A stretch of 63,457 nucleotides of DNA. Source: JBCCMQ01 sp039026235 (GTDB lineage Bacteria; Pseudomonadota; Alphaproteobacteria; Rhodobacterales; Rhodobacteraceae). The notes beneath the pieces are model-generated. The model saw only the letters and a program-made list of their open reading frames with translations. It was not told the origin of the DNA and ran no database searches. How positions within the stretch are numbered: the stretch's first letter is position 1; each line of letters starts with the position of its first letter. Shown piece by piece: positions 43,142 through 51,383 of the stretch. The stretch covers positions 1-63,457 of the forward strand of contig JBCCMQ010000017.1 in assembly GCA_039026235.1 (NCBI GenBank), written 5' to 3'. A program made the position numbers and the translations under genes.

Positions 43142-43543
43142 CTAGGTCTGGGCGGACAAAAGCCGTTCTTCGCGCGGAAGCAGGCTGCGCAGCGCCTTCA
43201 GGACCTGATAATGGCGATCTTCAACGGCCGCGTCCGTGGCTTGGGACAAGATGCGCCGGCTGTCAGGGTCGATCAGGGCCTGGCTAAGCTGTTCGATCCC
43301 GCGGAGAAGCTGTTCACGTCCTTCTTGCGGGTCGGCGTCGCCCGATAGGACCAGTTGGGCAATATAACATACCCTTCGGACCGGCGTGTTCGCCTGGTCG
43401 GGATGGATTGCATCGCGTAGGCGCAGAATGTTTGCATTGGGCGTCACGATGGACAATCGGCTGCGCCGATCGCCGTTCTCGATAACGGCGCCGTTGATCA
43501 ATACGCGCTCTTTCGGCGCCAGTTTCAGGACAAGGCCGCTCAT
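43142..43543 (-). CDS. flbT: Flagellin mRNA regulator FlbT
   Basis: A 133-residue protein: LVLKLAPKERVLINGAVIEN, RRSRLSIVTPNANILRLRDA and VRRVCYIAQLVLSGDADPQE match FlbT. In Caulobacter FlbT binds the 5' leader of flagellin mRNA and limits its translation or stability until the hook is complete. Here a leader hairpin upstream of fliC at 45555-45582 is a possible target. The gene overlaps flaF by four bases (ATGA). Confidence 0.95.
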   Translation of the reverse strand: MSGLVLKLAPKERVLINGAVIENGDRRSRLSIVTPNANILRLRDAIHPDQANTPVRRVCYIAQLVLSGDADPQEGREQLLRGIEQLSQALIDPDSRRILSQATDAAVEDRHYQVLKALRSLLPREERLLSAQT

Positions 43544-43920
43544 GCCGCTTTGCCTTTCGGCTGGCGCAGTCCCGACATGACTGCGACGTTGATTTCCATC
43601 AGCACGATGGCGTTGGCTTTGCCGGACAGGACCTTGGAGGTGTGCTGGCGCGTGAATTCGGCCAGATTGAAGACCTGCGCGCGCAATTCATCCGGCAGGG
43701 CGTTGTCGCCATCAACCACGTCGGCCGCCAGTATGGTCCAAAGCCGGCGATTTTCGTGCAAGGCCGCCACGAGGGCGCGAAACCCCTTCGGGCCTTGAAG
43801 ATGGGCTGATTTTATTTTGTGGGTGATGCGGGCGAAGGCTTCGTATTCGGTCCCGCGGCTGGTGCGTACCGGTGTCGCAGATACACCATAGGCCTTCTTG
43901 GCCTGTTCGACAGCGTTCAC
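43540..43920 (-). CDS. flaF: Flagellin synthesis regulator FlaF
   Basis: A 126-residue protein: MNAVEQAKKAYGVSATPVRT, SRGTEYEAFARITHKIKSA and RLWTILAADVVDGDNALPDE, LRAQVFNLAEFTRQHTSKVL, matching FlaF. In Caulobacter FlaF acts opposite to FlbT and is needed for flagellin production, probably by aiding its secretion or translation. It lies between fliC and flbT. Confidence 0.95.
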   Translation of the reverse strand: MNAVEQAKKAYGVSATPVRTSRGTEYEAFARITHKIKSAHLQGPKGFRALVAALHENRRLWTILAADVVDGDNALPDELRAQVFNLAEFTRQHTSKVLSGKANAIVLMEINVAVMSGLRQPKGKAA

Positions 43921-43976
43921 GTCATGTCCTTTCAGAGACAGGAGTCTTCAAACGGCACTTGGGCCGCGTGACGTTA

Positions 43977-44005
43977 CCGGGCCGCCCTGTTCTGGGGCGG
44001 CCCGG
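43977..44005 (-). terminator. Strong hairpin after fliC
   Basis: An 11-bp perfect stem, 43977-43987 with 43995-44005 (CCGGGCCGCCC/GGGCGGCCCGG), closes a 7-base loop 9 bases after the fliC stop on the minus strand. No U-tract follows, so it may be a partial terminator or a 3' structure that protects abundant flagellin mRNA while allowing some read-through into flaF-flbT. Confidence 0.55.
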
Positions 44006-44014
44006 CCGGATCCT

Positions 44015-45517
44015 TTACCGGAACAGTGACAGAATGTTCTGCGGCTGCTGGTTGGCGATCGACAGCGACTGGATGCCAAGCTGCTGCTGAACCTGGAGGG
44101 CCTGCAGCTTTGCAGAAGCTTCCTCCATATTCGTGTCGACCAGCGTACCGATACCGGCCGTGAAGGCATCCGCCAGTTTCGACACAAAGTCGTTCTGGAT
44201 CTGGATGCGTCCCTGGGCCGAGCCGAATTCCGCTGCGGCGTCGATCGAGTTGTTGATCAACGTCTCGATGTTGTCGAGTGCGGAGTTGGCGCCGGCATTC
44301 GACGTCACATCGACGTTGTCGAGCCCGAACAGACCGCCCGAAGCGGTACCGCCTGCGACGCCGGCATCGGTCAGGGTGATGTCGGTGCCGCTGGAGCCGG
44401 TTCCGTCGTAGTCGACCAGAACCTGCCAGGCACCTGTACCGCTGTCCTGCACGGCCTTGGTCGTGACACCGGTCTCTCCGCCTCCGTCGATGGCGGTCTT
44501 CAGACCCTTGGCGACATCTTCCATCGTCTCGCCTTTGCCGGCGATATAGCGATAGTTGTTGCCGCCCACGGTGATCTGGTAGCCATCGCCCTCGTTCACC
44601 TGGGCCGAGGTCGAAAGTTCGACCTCTTCAGCGCGCTGCTCGATCGTGGCACTGCCCGTTGTCGCGGTTGCGAGCGTCGAGCCGTTGCCGCCGGTCACAG
44701 CGTAGGTCACCGCGACATCATCAAACGAGTTGGTGTTGAAGATTTCAATCGTCCCGGAGTTGTTGTTGGCGCTGACACCGGTCAGGCCAAGGGCGTTGAT
44801 CGCACCGACAAGTGTATCGGCGTCGGTTGCGGCTGTACCTGTCGAGGCGGCTGAAACCGTAGAGCCACCAATGGTGATCTCAAACGTGTCGCCCGCAGTT
44901 GATGCAACCGCCAGGTCAAGTTTCTTGGTGTCCGCATCGCTTTCAACGGTACCCGCCGAGGCGGTGATGTTGGCCGACAGGTCGGTACCGCCAGTTCCAT
45001 AAACACCGGCGCTGGTCGAAAGGTCCTGACGTGCAATGGTTATGTTCGACGCCGTCACGCTGCCGTCGGCAGAGCGGTCGAGTGACGACAGCACGTTGAT
45101 GTCGTCGGTACCCAGAACGGCGTTCAGCCCGTTGAACTGAGCTGAATTCACAACCGTCGAGATCTGGTCCCGCAGCGTGTCGATGTCGGTCTGGATCTTT
45201 GTCCGGTCGACGTTTTCTTCCTGCGCCGCGATGATCTTGCCTTTGATATCCGTTAGCAGATCGGTCACGGTCTCCGTCGCCTGCCTGGCGACGGCCACGG
45301 TCGATTCGCCGAGACCAAGGCTTTCCGAGATCGCCTTGAAGCCCTTTACATCTGATTCCATCACTTTCGAGATGGCCCAGATCGCGGCATTGTCTTTTGC
45401 GCTTTCAACCTTCTTGCCGGTCGAGATCATCGACTGGGTCGATGCAAGATCGCGGTTGATTGTGTTGAGGGTCTGCAGCGCGACCATCGCGCTGGTGTTG
45501 GTTAGAATGCTGGACAT
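44015..45517 (-). CDS. fliC: Flagellin
   Basis: A 500-residue filament protein. The N terminus (SSILTNTSAMVALQTLNTIN, RDLASTQSMISTGKKVESAK, DNAAIWAISKVMESDVKGF) and C terminus (EASAKLQALQVQQQLGIQSL, SIANQQPQNILSLFR) are the classic flagellin D0/D1 ends. The central 250 residues are Thr-, Gly-, Ser- and Ala-rich and variable, as in surface-exposed domains. The protein is longer than many short alphaproteobacterial flagellins. AGAAGGAG lies at ideal spacing before the ATG. A 249-bp leader with a hairpin and a CtrA-like site separates it from the FlgN-like gene. Confidence 0.97.
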   Translation of the reverse strand: MSSILTNTSAMVALQTLNTINRDLASTQSMISTGKKVESAKDNAAIWAISKVMESDVKGFKAISESLGLGESTVAVARQATETVTDLLTDIKGKIIAAQEENVDRTKIQTDIDTLRDQISTVVNSAQFNGLNAVLGTDDINVLSSLDRSADGSVTASNITIARQDLSTSAGVYGTGGTDLSANITASAGTVESDADTKKLDLAVASTAGDTFEITIGGSTVSAASTGTAATDADTLVGAINALGLTGVSANNNSGTIEIFNTNSFDDVAVTYAVTGGNGSTLATATTGSATIEQRAEEVELSTSAQVNEGDGYQITVGGNNYRYIAGKGETMEDVAKGLKTAIDGGGETGVTTKAVQDSGTGAWQVLVDYDGTGSSGTDITLTDAGVAGGTASGGLFGLDNVDVTSNAGANSALDNIETLINNSIDAAAEFGSAQGRIQIQNDFVSKLADAFTAGIGTLVDTNMEEASAKLQALQVQQQLGIQSLSIANQQPQNILSLFR

Positions 45518-45554
45518 TTGCAGCTCCTTCTAGGCAGGCGCTTTTGGCCGGCCG

Positions 45555-45582
45555 CATTCCCGCCGTTTGGCGGATTGGAATG
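45555..45582 (-). promoter_or_regulatory. Hairpin in the fliC leader
   Basis: On the minus strand CATTCC-AAT-CCGCC, loop AAAC, GGCGG-GAATG forms a two-part stem, 38 bases upstream of the flagellin start and outside the Shine-Dalgarno. It may be a target for FlbT-type post-transcriptional control, which is known to act on flagellin leaders in Caulobacter; this is inference. Confidence 0.45.
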
Positions 45583-45665
45583 CCTTTCTGGCGGTGCGAT
45601 CGCGCGTTTGGACGGACCGCGCCATACCCTTCACGGGACGCGCAGCAAACCTAGGTCGTTTTGCC

Positions 45666-45680
45666 TTAACAAGCGTTGAA
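45666..45680. promoter_or_regulatory. CtrA-like site upstream of fliC
   Basis: TTAA, seven bases, TGAA: one mismatch from TTAA-N7-TTAA, 149 bases before the fliC start. It may be part of the flagellin promoter. A clear sigma-28 promoter was not recognised. Confidence 0.4.
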
Positions 45681-45766
45681 CCTGATCAACCAAAGTTCGA
45701 TCAAACGCGGTGCAATCGAATCAAATAAGTGGAAAGTCTTAACTATCGCCGGCGACCGGCCATTGT

Positions 45767-46120
45767 TCAGGCTTTGCGTTGCAACCGCGCCGTCTCTTGC
45801 GCCAAAGCCTGTCGACCACCCGCCGCGTCATATGTTTTCAGTTCGCCCGCCTTTACCAATGTGCTGTAACGACTGATTACGGCGCGGAAACCGGCGCTTG
45901 CTGCCTTGAGCATGCGCGCATTCCGTTCGATCTCGTCCCGTAGCCGGCGCAGCCCGTTGCCCTCGGTCAGCCCGCCGGTGCTGGCAAGGTGTGCCAACGC
46001 GGCCTCTTTGCGCGCCGTCAGCGCGGGAAGTTCCTTGAAGTCGCCGCCAAGAATGGCCGCACGTTCCTCTTCCAGAAGCTCGGATATCACGTGGTCAATG
46101 TCAGTGGCCTTATCCAGCAT
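45767..46120 (-). CDS. FlgN-like flagellar chaperone candidate
   Basis: A 117-residue, almost wholly helical protein: DIDHVISELLEEERAAILGG, FKELPALTARKEAALAHLA, LRRLRDEIERNARMLKAASA, FRAVISRYSTLVKAGE. Size, helix pattern (LLEEERAAILGGDFKEL-x-ALTARKEAALA) and position between flgJ and fliC fit FlgN, the export chaperone of FlgK and FlgL. ATG at 46120 is chosen from the family-like start. It overlaps the end of flgJ by 11 bases. Annotation is inferred and divergent. Confidence 0.72.
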   Translation of the reverse strand: MLDKATDIDHVISELLEEERAAILGGDFKELPALTARKEAALAHLASTGGLTEGNGLRRLRDEIERNARMLKAASAGFRAVISRYSTLVKAGELKTYDAAGGRQALAQETARLQRKA

Positions 46121-46430
46121 CGGCCCGCACCTTGAGTGCTTCGAACAGGTTTTCGGCCAGACCAATGCCACCGCCAGCTGCCATTTCCTCGGCGACTGCC
46201 TGTCGGAGGAATGACGCAAACTGCTCTTCACCTTCTCCTCCGCCGAAACTGCTGGGGGTTTCGCCGAACTTAGACGCTTTTAGCATTTCCCCGATAAAAC
46301 CCGCTTCAAGCGCGCGCGCCGCGTCCATCAGGCGGTCGTCTTCGGTGGTTCTGATCTCTGCCGCTTTGTCCGGAAGTCCGGAAAGGGGCACGTTCAGTCC
46401 AGGGGCGGTCAGATTGGCCGGAACGGTCAT
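46110..46430 (-). CDS. flgJ: Rod-binding protein FlgJ, N-terminal domain only
   Basis: A 106-residue protein matching the FlgJ rod-binding domain: LMDAARALEAGFIGEMLKAS, GGEGEEQFASFLRQAVAEEM, GGIGLAENLFEALKV. It has no C-terminal muramidase domain, unlike enterobacterial FlgJ; this short form is common in alphaproteobacteria, where a separate transglycosylase supplies cutting activity (candidate at 31331-32089). ATG at 46430 with GGAG six bases upstream is preferred to two longer starts. Confidence 0.9.
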   Translation of the reverse strand: MTVPANLTAPGLNVPLSGLPDKAAEIRTTEDDRLMDAARALEAGFIGEMLKASKFGETPSSFGGGEGEEQFASFLRQAVAEEMAAGGGIGLAENLFEALKVRADAG

Positions 46431-46482
46431 GAAGTTCTCCATTCTGAAGATCACTACAGTTTTCAGGACTTACTCTGCGCGG

Positions 46483-46497
46483 GTAAACAAGCAGTAA
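46483..46497. promoter_or_regulatory. Weak CtrA-like site between flgJ and fliK
   Basis: GTAA, seven bases, GTAA followed by C: two mismatches from TTAA-N7-TTAA, in the 116-bp divergent gap. Listed because the other flagellar gaps carry better versions of the same pattern. Confidence 0.25.
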
Positions 46498-46546
46498 CTT
46501 TCCCAGTGGATGGTCTGACCGACCTAGGAAGAAATCCGGGAACGAA

Positions 46547-48229
46547 ATGGCTGTGAATTCGCTTATTATTGCTGCCTTGCAATCTTCGTCCGCGCCGAAA
46601 GAAGGCGCTGATCGGATGTCAGAAGGCTTGGATCCATCTGAAGGTGCGGTCGATTTCCAAGCGTTGATCGCTGCACCCGGCACCGATGCAGAGAAAGTCA
46701 AAACTGTAGATGTGACGCTGGCAGCTATGCTGCAGCCTGAAGAGCCACCAACGCCTTCCGGTACGCCTACCACGACGGATCCTGTGCCATTGGATGTTAG
46801 CCGCAATGGTAATGTCACCCAAACAGCGATGTTCCCGTGGGAGAATGACGGCAACATCGGCAACGCCGCCCTAGACGCGTGGCCAATTCCTGCGCAAACG
46901 CGCATTCCGCCTGGCATGGATACGGGTGTTTTGCCCATTTCGGATGACGGTCTCTTATCCCGTCAGCGGTCGGGCACGGCCACGGTCGAGACCACAAAGA
47001 TCCTTCTGCAAGAAACACGTCCGGCAGCCGTCCCTACTTCTTCAGACGCTGTTCCAGCGGCGGGTGTTCAGCCCTCGGCCTCTAATTTAGATGGTCGATC
47101 CCCTTCTTTTACAGTCGGTGCAGAGCCGACGCGCGTGTCCTTCACGCCTGATGCGACGATCCCAAAGCTTTCGGACGGTCAGGTTGCGCTGGCCGGCGAT
47201 CCCAGGTTTGTTGCAGCAGGGCAGGTGGCAGCAGAAGACAGCGGCCGTCTTGCTGCCAGAGAAGCGGGTCCGTCGCCGTTCCCGGCAACTGGATTGACGA
47301 GTTCATCGACGACACCTTCGACCGAAGTGGGGGGCATATCCGCGGCCAGCCCGGGCGGAGAGCAGGTCAGTCCAATGGATGTACCCAGGGCCGCGCGATA
47401 TGACGCTCGTCCTGACGCTGGTAGTGTTGAGCGCGCTTCCGAACCGGCGATTGGACCCACCAAAGCATCGGCAAAATCCGATGGAGGCCTCGCCACGTCT
47501 GTTACCTCGCGGGAAAGCGCACAGGCAAAAACGTTGGTTGAGGCCTCACCATCAGAACAAGTTAAGTCCGATTTGCCCCGCTCTGCAGGTCAAACCGTTC
47601 CGACCGCGACGGAAGCCACCGCGCCCCCGCCTTTGGACCGCGCGGGTCCTGCGCCGGCGGCGACCGCTGCCCCGGTGGCGGACGTTGGTGGGTCGGCGGT
47701 TCAGTCCGTCGAGGCAGAATTCCGACCGCTGTCCAGTGAACCAGAGGCGCCGCTACGCGATCAACGTGTCGAAGCAGCACAACAGCGAAGCGACACCATG
47801 CCTGCGCGGACAGAGCCCAAGGTCGTAACCCAGCAGATCGCCCAGGCGTTTGCGCGAAGCCCCGACAGGCCCGTCGAAATCACGCTTGAGCCGGCTGAAC
47901 TTGGAAAGTTGCAGATGACGTTGAGCGCCGACAAAGAGAGTGTGGGCGTTGTAATTTTCGCGGAACGTAGCGAAACGTTGGACCTGCTTCGCCGCCACGC
48001 CGGACTTCTGGAACGCGACTTCCGCGATCTCGGCTATTCAGAGGTTGCGCTGCAATTCGGGGCCGCTGGTGGTAACGGCGCAGATGGATCGCGCGACGAA
48101 ACCCTGGCCCCGCAGGTATTCCCTGATGTCAGGTCTGATGCCATCGAAGACGAAGCATCTGGTGCCTTGCTGATGTCGGTCGTCACACCGGGGCTAAGCC
48201 CGGACCAACGTCTTAATATTCGTCTTTAA
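46547..48229 (+). CDS. fliK: Hook-length control protein FliK
   Basis: A 560-residue protein. About 430 residues of Pro-, Ala-, Ser- and Thr-rich low complexity act as the ruler part. The C-terminal folded domain has PVEITLEPAELGKLQMTLSA, GVVIFAERSETLDLLRRHAG, LLERDFRDLGYSEVALQFG, the FliK_C signature that talks to FlhB. It is cytoplasmic and secreted during hook assembly. It starts a plus-strand pair with flgD, divergent from flgJ. Confidence 0.93.
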   Translation: MAVNSLIIAALQSSSAPKEGADRMSEGLDPSEGAVDFQALIAAPGTDAEKVKTVDVTLAAMLQPEEPPTPSGTPTTTDPVPLDVSRNGNVTQTAMFPWENDGNIGNAALDAWPIPAQTRIPPGMDTGVLPISDDGLLSRQRSGTATVETTKILLQETRPAAVPTSSDAVPAAGVQPSASNLDGRSPSFTVGAEPTRVSFTPDATIPKLSDGQVALAGDPRFVAAGQVAAEDSGRLAAREAGPSPFPATGLTSSSTTPSTEVGGISAASPGGEQVSPMDVPRAARYDARPDAGSVERASEPAIGPTKASAKSDGGLATSVTSRESAQAKTLVEASPSEQVKSDLPRSAGQTVPTATEATAPPPLDRAGPAPAATAAPVADVGGSAVQSVEAEFRPLSSEPEAPLRDQRVEAAQQRSDTMPARTEPKVVTQQIAQAFARSPDRPVEITLEPAELGKLQMTLSADKESVGVVIFAERSETLDLLRRHAGLLERDFRDLGYSEVALQFGAAGGNGADGSRDETLAPQVFPDVRSDAIEDEASGALLMSVVTPGLSPDQRLNIRL

Positions 48230-48242
48230 AGAAAGGACAACC

Positions 48243-48926
48243 ATGGACCCGATCGTTCAAACAAATGCCGTTCCTTACGGGCAGCCCCAGGTTGTCCGTG
48301 CCCCAACCGAAGACGACGGCACCGCCATCACCTCGGATTTTGAGACGTTTCTGACGATGCTGACCACGCAGCTGGAAAATCAGGATCCGTTGAACCCGCA
48401 GGAGTCGACAGAGTTCGCAACGCAGTTGGCGCAGTTTTCTTCGGTGGAACAGGCCGTGCAGACCAATGATCTTCTGACGGATCTGCTTGGCGCGACGAGT
48501 GCTGCCGGTCTCGCGGACATGGCTGCCTGGGTCGGCATGGAAGCGCGGACAACGGCGCCCCGCACCTTTGACGGGGCACCGCTTGAAATCGAGCCTCCGG
48601 TCATTCCTTTTGCCAATACTGCGCAGCTGGTCGTCTTTGATGCCGCTGGCGCCGAAGTACAGCGCGTGAACATCGATAACGACGGAAAGACCCTGGACTG
48701 GGTGGGCGTGAACGAGGCAGGCGAGATTTTCCCGAACGGCACCTATAGCTTTGAAGTTCAGGGTTTCTCCGAAGGTACGCTGATCGGGAGCGAACCGATT
48801 CCGCACTACGGTCTGGTCGTTGAAGTCCAGCTGACCGACGCCGGTCCGAACCTCAAGTTGGCGGATGGTGCGACACTGCCAGCGTCATCGGTCTCAGCGG
48901 TGCGTGAAGTTCCCGCAGACGGATAG
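48243..48926 (+). CDS. flgD: Flagellar hook cap protein FlgD
   Basis: A 227-residue hook scaffolding protein. DFETFLTMLTTQLENQDPLN, PQESTEFATQLAQFSSVEQA and VQTNDLLTDLL form the conserved N-terminal part. The C-terminal part is beta-rich (QLVVFDAAGAEVQRVNIDND, KTLDWVGVNEAGEIFPNGTY), with the FlgD Ig-like features. AAAGGA lies before the ATG. It ends the flagellar cluster. Confidence 0.96.
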   Translation: MDPIVQTNAVPYGQPQVVRAPTEDDGTAITSDFETFLTMLTTQLENQDPLNPQESTEFATQLAQFSSVEQAVQTNDLLTDLLGATSAAGLADMAAWVGMEARTTAPRTFDGAPLEIEPPVIPFANTAQLVVFDAAGAEVQRVNIDNDGKTLDWVGVNEAGEIFPNGTYSFEVQGFSEGTLIGSEPIPHYGLVVEVQLTDAGPNLKLADGATLPASSVSAVREVPADG

Positions 48927-48965
48927 CGCTTTTCGTTTCATCGCGAAGATGATCAGTATCGGCTG

Positions 48966-49856
48966 ATGTCTTCGCTCCTGAAAATCCCGGGCCGGTCAAA
49001 TGCCGACCCCGACTTGGCAAAGGTCAGGCTGGCGCGTCTTACGGAAGCCCAAGGTCTGACGCATCCCCGGGACCGTTGGACCGTACTTTCCGGAGGACGG
49101 TCCAACCGTGTCTGGCGCGTATCCGGACCGGCCTCAGACCGGGTGGTAAAGCTCTTCCTTGAAGGCCGGGAAACGCCGTTGTTCCGCAATTCGGCGCGGG
49201 ACGAAGCCCGGGCCATCAGGTCGTTGGACGGAACCGGGCTCGCGCCCGGTGGTGCTCTGCACCTATCGACCCCGATGGGCGAGATCGTAATCTATGACCA
49301 TCTGGAAAGCAGTGGCGATAGCGTCACGCCGGACCTCATGGGCCAAACACTCGCCAGGCTGCACAATTGCGCACCACCTGCCCGCCAACCCTTGATGCCG
49401 GACATTGGCGTCTATCTGGCAAACCAGATCTCACGCCTTCGGGCGGATCTGCGGCCAGTACAGGCCGCGCAGATCCCGAATGTAAGGATCCGACAGCCGG
49501 GGATTGGGGCCTCTGCGGTGTTTCTTCATGGCGATCCAGTGCCAGCGAACGTGGTTATGAGCCGAAACGGCCACGCGGTTTTGATTGATTGGCAATCCCC
49601 TCGGACAGGTGATCCTCTTTGGGATCTGGCCGTTTGCGCGTCACCGTCCATGCGCCAGCTCTACGGCGCAGTGCCTTGGACGCCTGCGGAACTGGATACA
49701 TTCCTGAAAGGATATGGTGCAAATTCGGTCACTGCGCAGTTCTGGCGGTACAAGCGGGACTTCCATGCCCTCTTCGCGGCATACGGACTGTGGATGGCGA
49801 ACCGGGGCCATCCTGACTACGCCGCCGCCGCACAATTGGAAATCGCGGCACTATAG
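48966..49856 (+). CDS. Choline/aminoglycoside kinase-fold protein
   Basis: A 296-residue phosphotransferase of the APH/choline kinase fold. The catalytic loop FLHGDPVPANVVMSRNG holds the HGD and Asn, and AVLIDWQSPRTGDPLWDLAV holds the metal-binding Asp. The N-terminal SGGRSNRVWRV resembles the nucleotide-binding loop. The substrate is unknown; choline, ethanolamine, another small alcohol or a sugar amine are possible. It is monocistronic, 39 bases after flgD, and its stop overlaps the convergent ubiB stop by six bases. Nothing links it to the flagellum except position. Confidence 0.82.
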   Translation: MSSLLKIPGRSNADPDLAKVRLARLTEAQGLTHPRDRWTVLSGGRSNRVWRVSGPASDRVVKLFLEGRETPLFRNSARDEARAIRSLDGTGLAPGGALHLSTPMGEIVIYDHLESSGDSVTPDLMGQTLARLHNCAPPARQPLMPDIGVYLANQISRLRADLRPVQAAQIPNVRIRQPGIGASAVFLHGDPVPANVVMSRNGHAVLIDWQSPRTGDPLWDLAVCASPSMRQLYGAVPWTPAELDTFLKGYGANSVTAQFWRYKRDFHALFAAYGLWMANRGHPDYAAAAQLEIAAL

Positions 49857-51380
49857 CGCTTGCAAGACCACCGTCAGCAGCGCACCCGCGCCGGCTGCCA
49901 CAAGCGCCACCGCAATCATGTTTCGACGGGACCGCTTTGGGGGCTCTGGCGACGGTGTTGCTTGCCGTATAAGCGCTGCCTCGGCCATTTCAGGAAGCCG
50001 GGGTCCAAATCGGGCAAGAATGCGCGCGGTTGCCCAAAGATCACGCACCAGCGCCTGGGGACCGATGTTCAGCTTAATGTAGTCGGCGACGATGGGCTGG
50101 GCGACCTTCCAAATATTGATCTGGGGATCGAACGATCGCGCAACCCCTTCGACCACAACCATCGTACGCTGCAGCAGGATCAACTCGGTCCGGGTCTGCA
50201 TGCCGAACTGCTCGGTCACCTCAAAAAGGTAGCTCAGTAGCCGTCCCATGGAGATCTGGGACGCGTCCATGCCAAAAATCGGTTCGCCAACAGAGCGGAG
50301 GGCACGTGCAAATTCGTCGATGTCACGGTCCGGCGGCACATACCCAGCTTCAAAATGGACCTCGGCCACACGGCGATAATTGCGCTGGATGAACCCATAG
50401 ATAATTTCGGCATAGACCCGGCGGGTGTATTCGTCGATCCGTCCCATGATCCCGAAATCCAGCGCGCAGACCGTGCCGTTCGAAGCAATCTTCAGATTGC
50501 CTTGGTGCATGTCTGCGTGGAAATAGCCGTCCCTCAGCACGTGGCTCAGAAACAACTCCAGAATGCGGCGGCCGATCATGCGCTTGTCAAGGCCGGTTGC
50601 CTCAACGGCTGACAGATCGCCGGCCGGTATGCCGTCGACCCAACCAAGCGTCATGACTTTTCTTGAGGACAGGAACCACTTTGTGGAGGGCACGGAAAAG
50701 CCCGCGTCATTCTTGGTGTTTTCGGCGAATTCCGCCGCCGCGGCGCATTCCAGCCGAAGATCAAGTTCGCCAAGGACCACGCCTTCAAAGTGGCGGATCA
50801 CATCAAGCGGTCTCAGTCGCCGCGCGGACGGTGCGAAGAACTCGATGATCTGGGCGGCCAGGTAAAACGCGTCGATATCGGTTTGAAAGGCGCGCTCAAT
50901 GCCCGGGCGCAAAATCTTGACGGCCACATCCTCGCCGGTCTCACGCAGGGTGGCTCGATGCACCTGGGCGATCGAGGCCGCCGCCACCGGTTCGGAGAGC
51001 CGGCTGAAAATCTCACTGGCCGGACGTCCAAGTTCGCGTTCAACAACCGCCTGCGCCTGGGCGGTGGGAAATGGAGGTAGCTTGTCCTGCAACACGGTCA
51101 GCTGGCGTGCAAGCGCGTCTCCGACCAAGTCGGGACGGGTAGAGAGGATCTGTCCAAATTTGATATACGCCGGCCCCAGCGCCGTCAGCGCGCGCGTCGC
51201 CGGTGGCATCGCTGGATCGCCCTTGAGGCCTAGCCAACGGAACGGCCTTCCAAGCACGCGCGAGACGATGCGAACCGCGGGCGGTGCGTCAAACGCGTCC
51301 AGCACCAAACCCATCGCTCCGGTTCTTTCAAGGGTCGCGCCAGTGCGGACCAGACGCCAGATGTTGTGCGGCCCGCGCAA
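49851..51380 (-). CDS. ubiB: Ubiquinone biosynthesis kinase-like protein UbiB
   Basis: A 509-residue ADCK/UbiB-family atypical kinase for ubiquinone production. The KxGQ region reads ALGPAYIKFGQILSTRPDLV. The Ala-rich loop PVAAASIAQVHRATL replaces the usual P-loop, followed by VAVKILRPGI, then DGYFHADMHQGNLKIASN and CALDFGIMGR. The C terminus has a hydrophobic pair of segments (MIAVALVAAGAGALLTVVLQ) that would anchor it to the inner membrane. It starts 3 bases after the ubiE stop, as in many proteobacteria. Confidence 0.96.
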   Translation of the reverse strand: MRGPHNIWRLVRTGATLERTGAMGLVLDAFDAPPAVRIVSRVLGRPFRWLGLKGDPAMPPATRALTALGPAYIKFGQILSTRPDLVGDALARQLTVLQDKLPPFPTAQAQAVVERELGRPASEIFSRLSEPVAAASIAQVHRATLRETGEDVAVKILRPGIERAFQTDIDAFYLAAQIIEFFAPSARRLRPLDVIRHFEGVVLGELDLRLECAAAAEFAENTKNDAGFSVPSTKWFLSSRKVMTLGWVDGIPAGDLSAVEATGLDKRMIGRRILELFLSHVLRDGYFHADMHQGNLKIASNGTVCALDFGIMGRIDEYTRRVYAEIIYGFIQRNYRRVAEVHFEAGYVPPDRDIDEFARALRSVGEPIFGMDASQISMGRLLSYLFEVTEQFGMQTRTELILLQRTMVVVEGVARSFDPQINIWKVAQPIVADYIKLNIGPQALVRDLWATARILARFGPRLPEMAEAALIRQATPSPEPPKRSRRNMIAVALVAAGAGALLTVVLQAL

Positions 51381-51383
51381 GGA

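Noticed and set aside
46306..46938. 210-codon minus-strand open frame over the flgJ/fliK gap
   Set aside because: It overlaps both the real flgJ start and the fliK start in other frames and lacks any recognisable domain.
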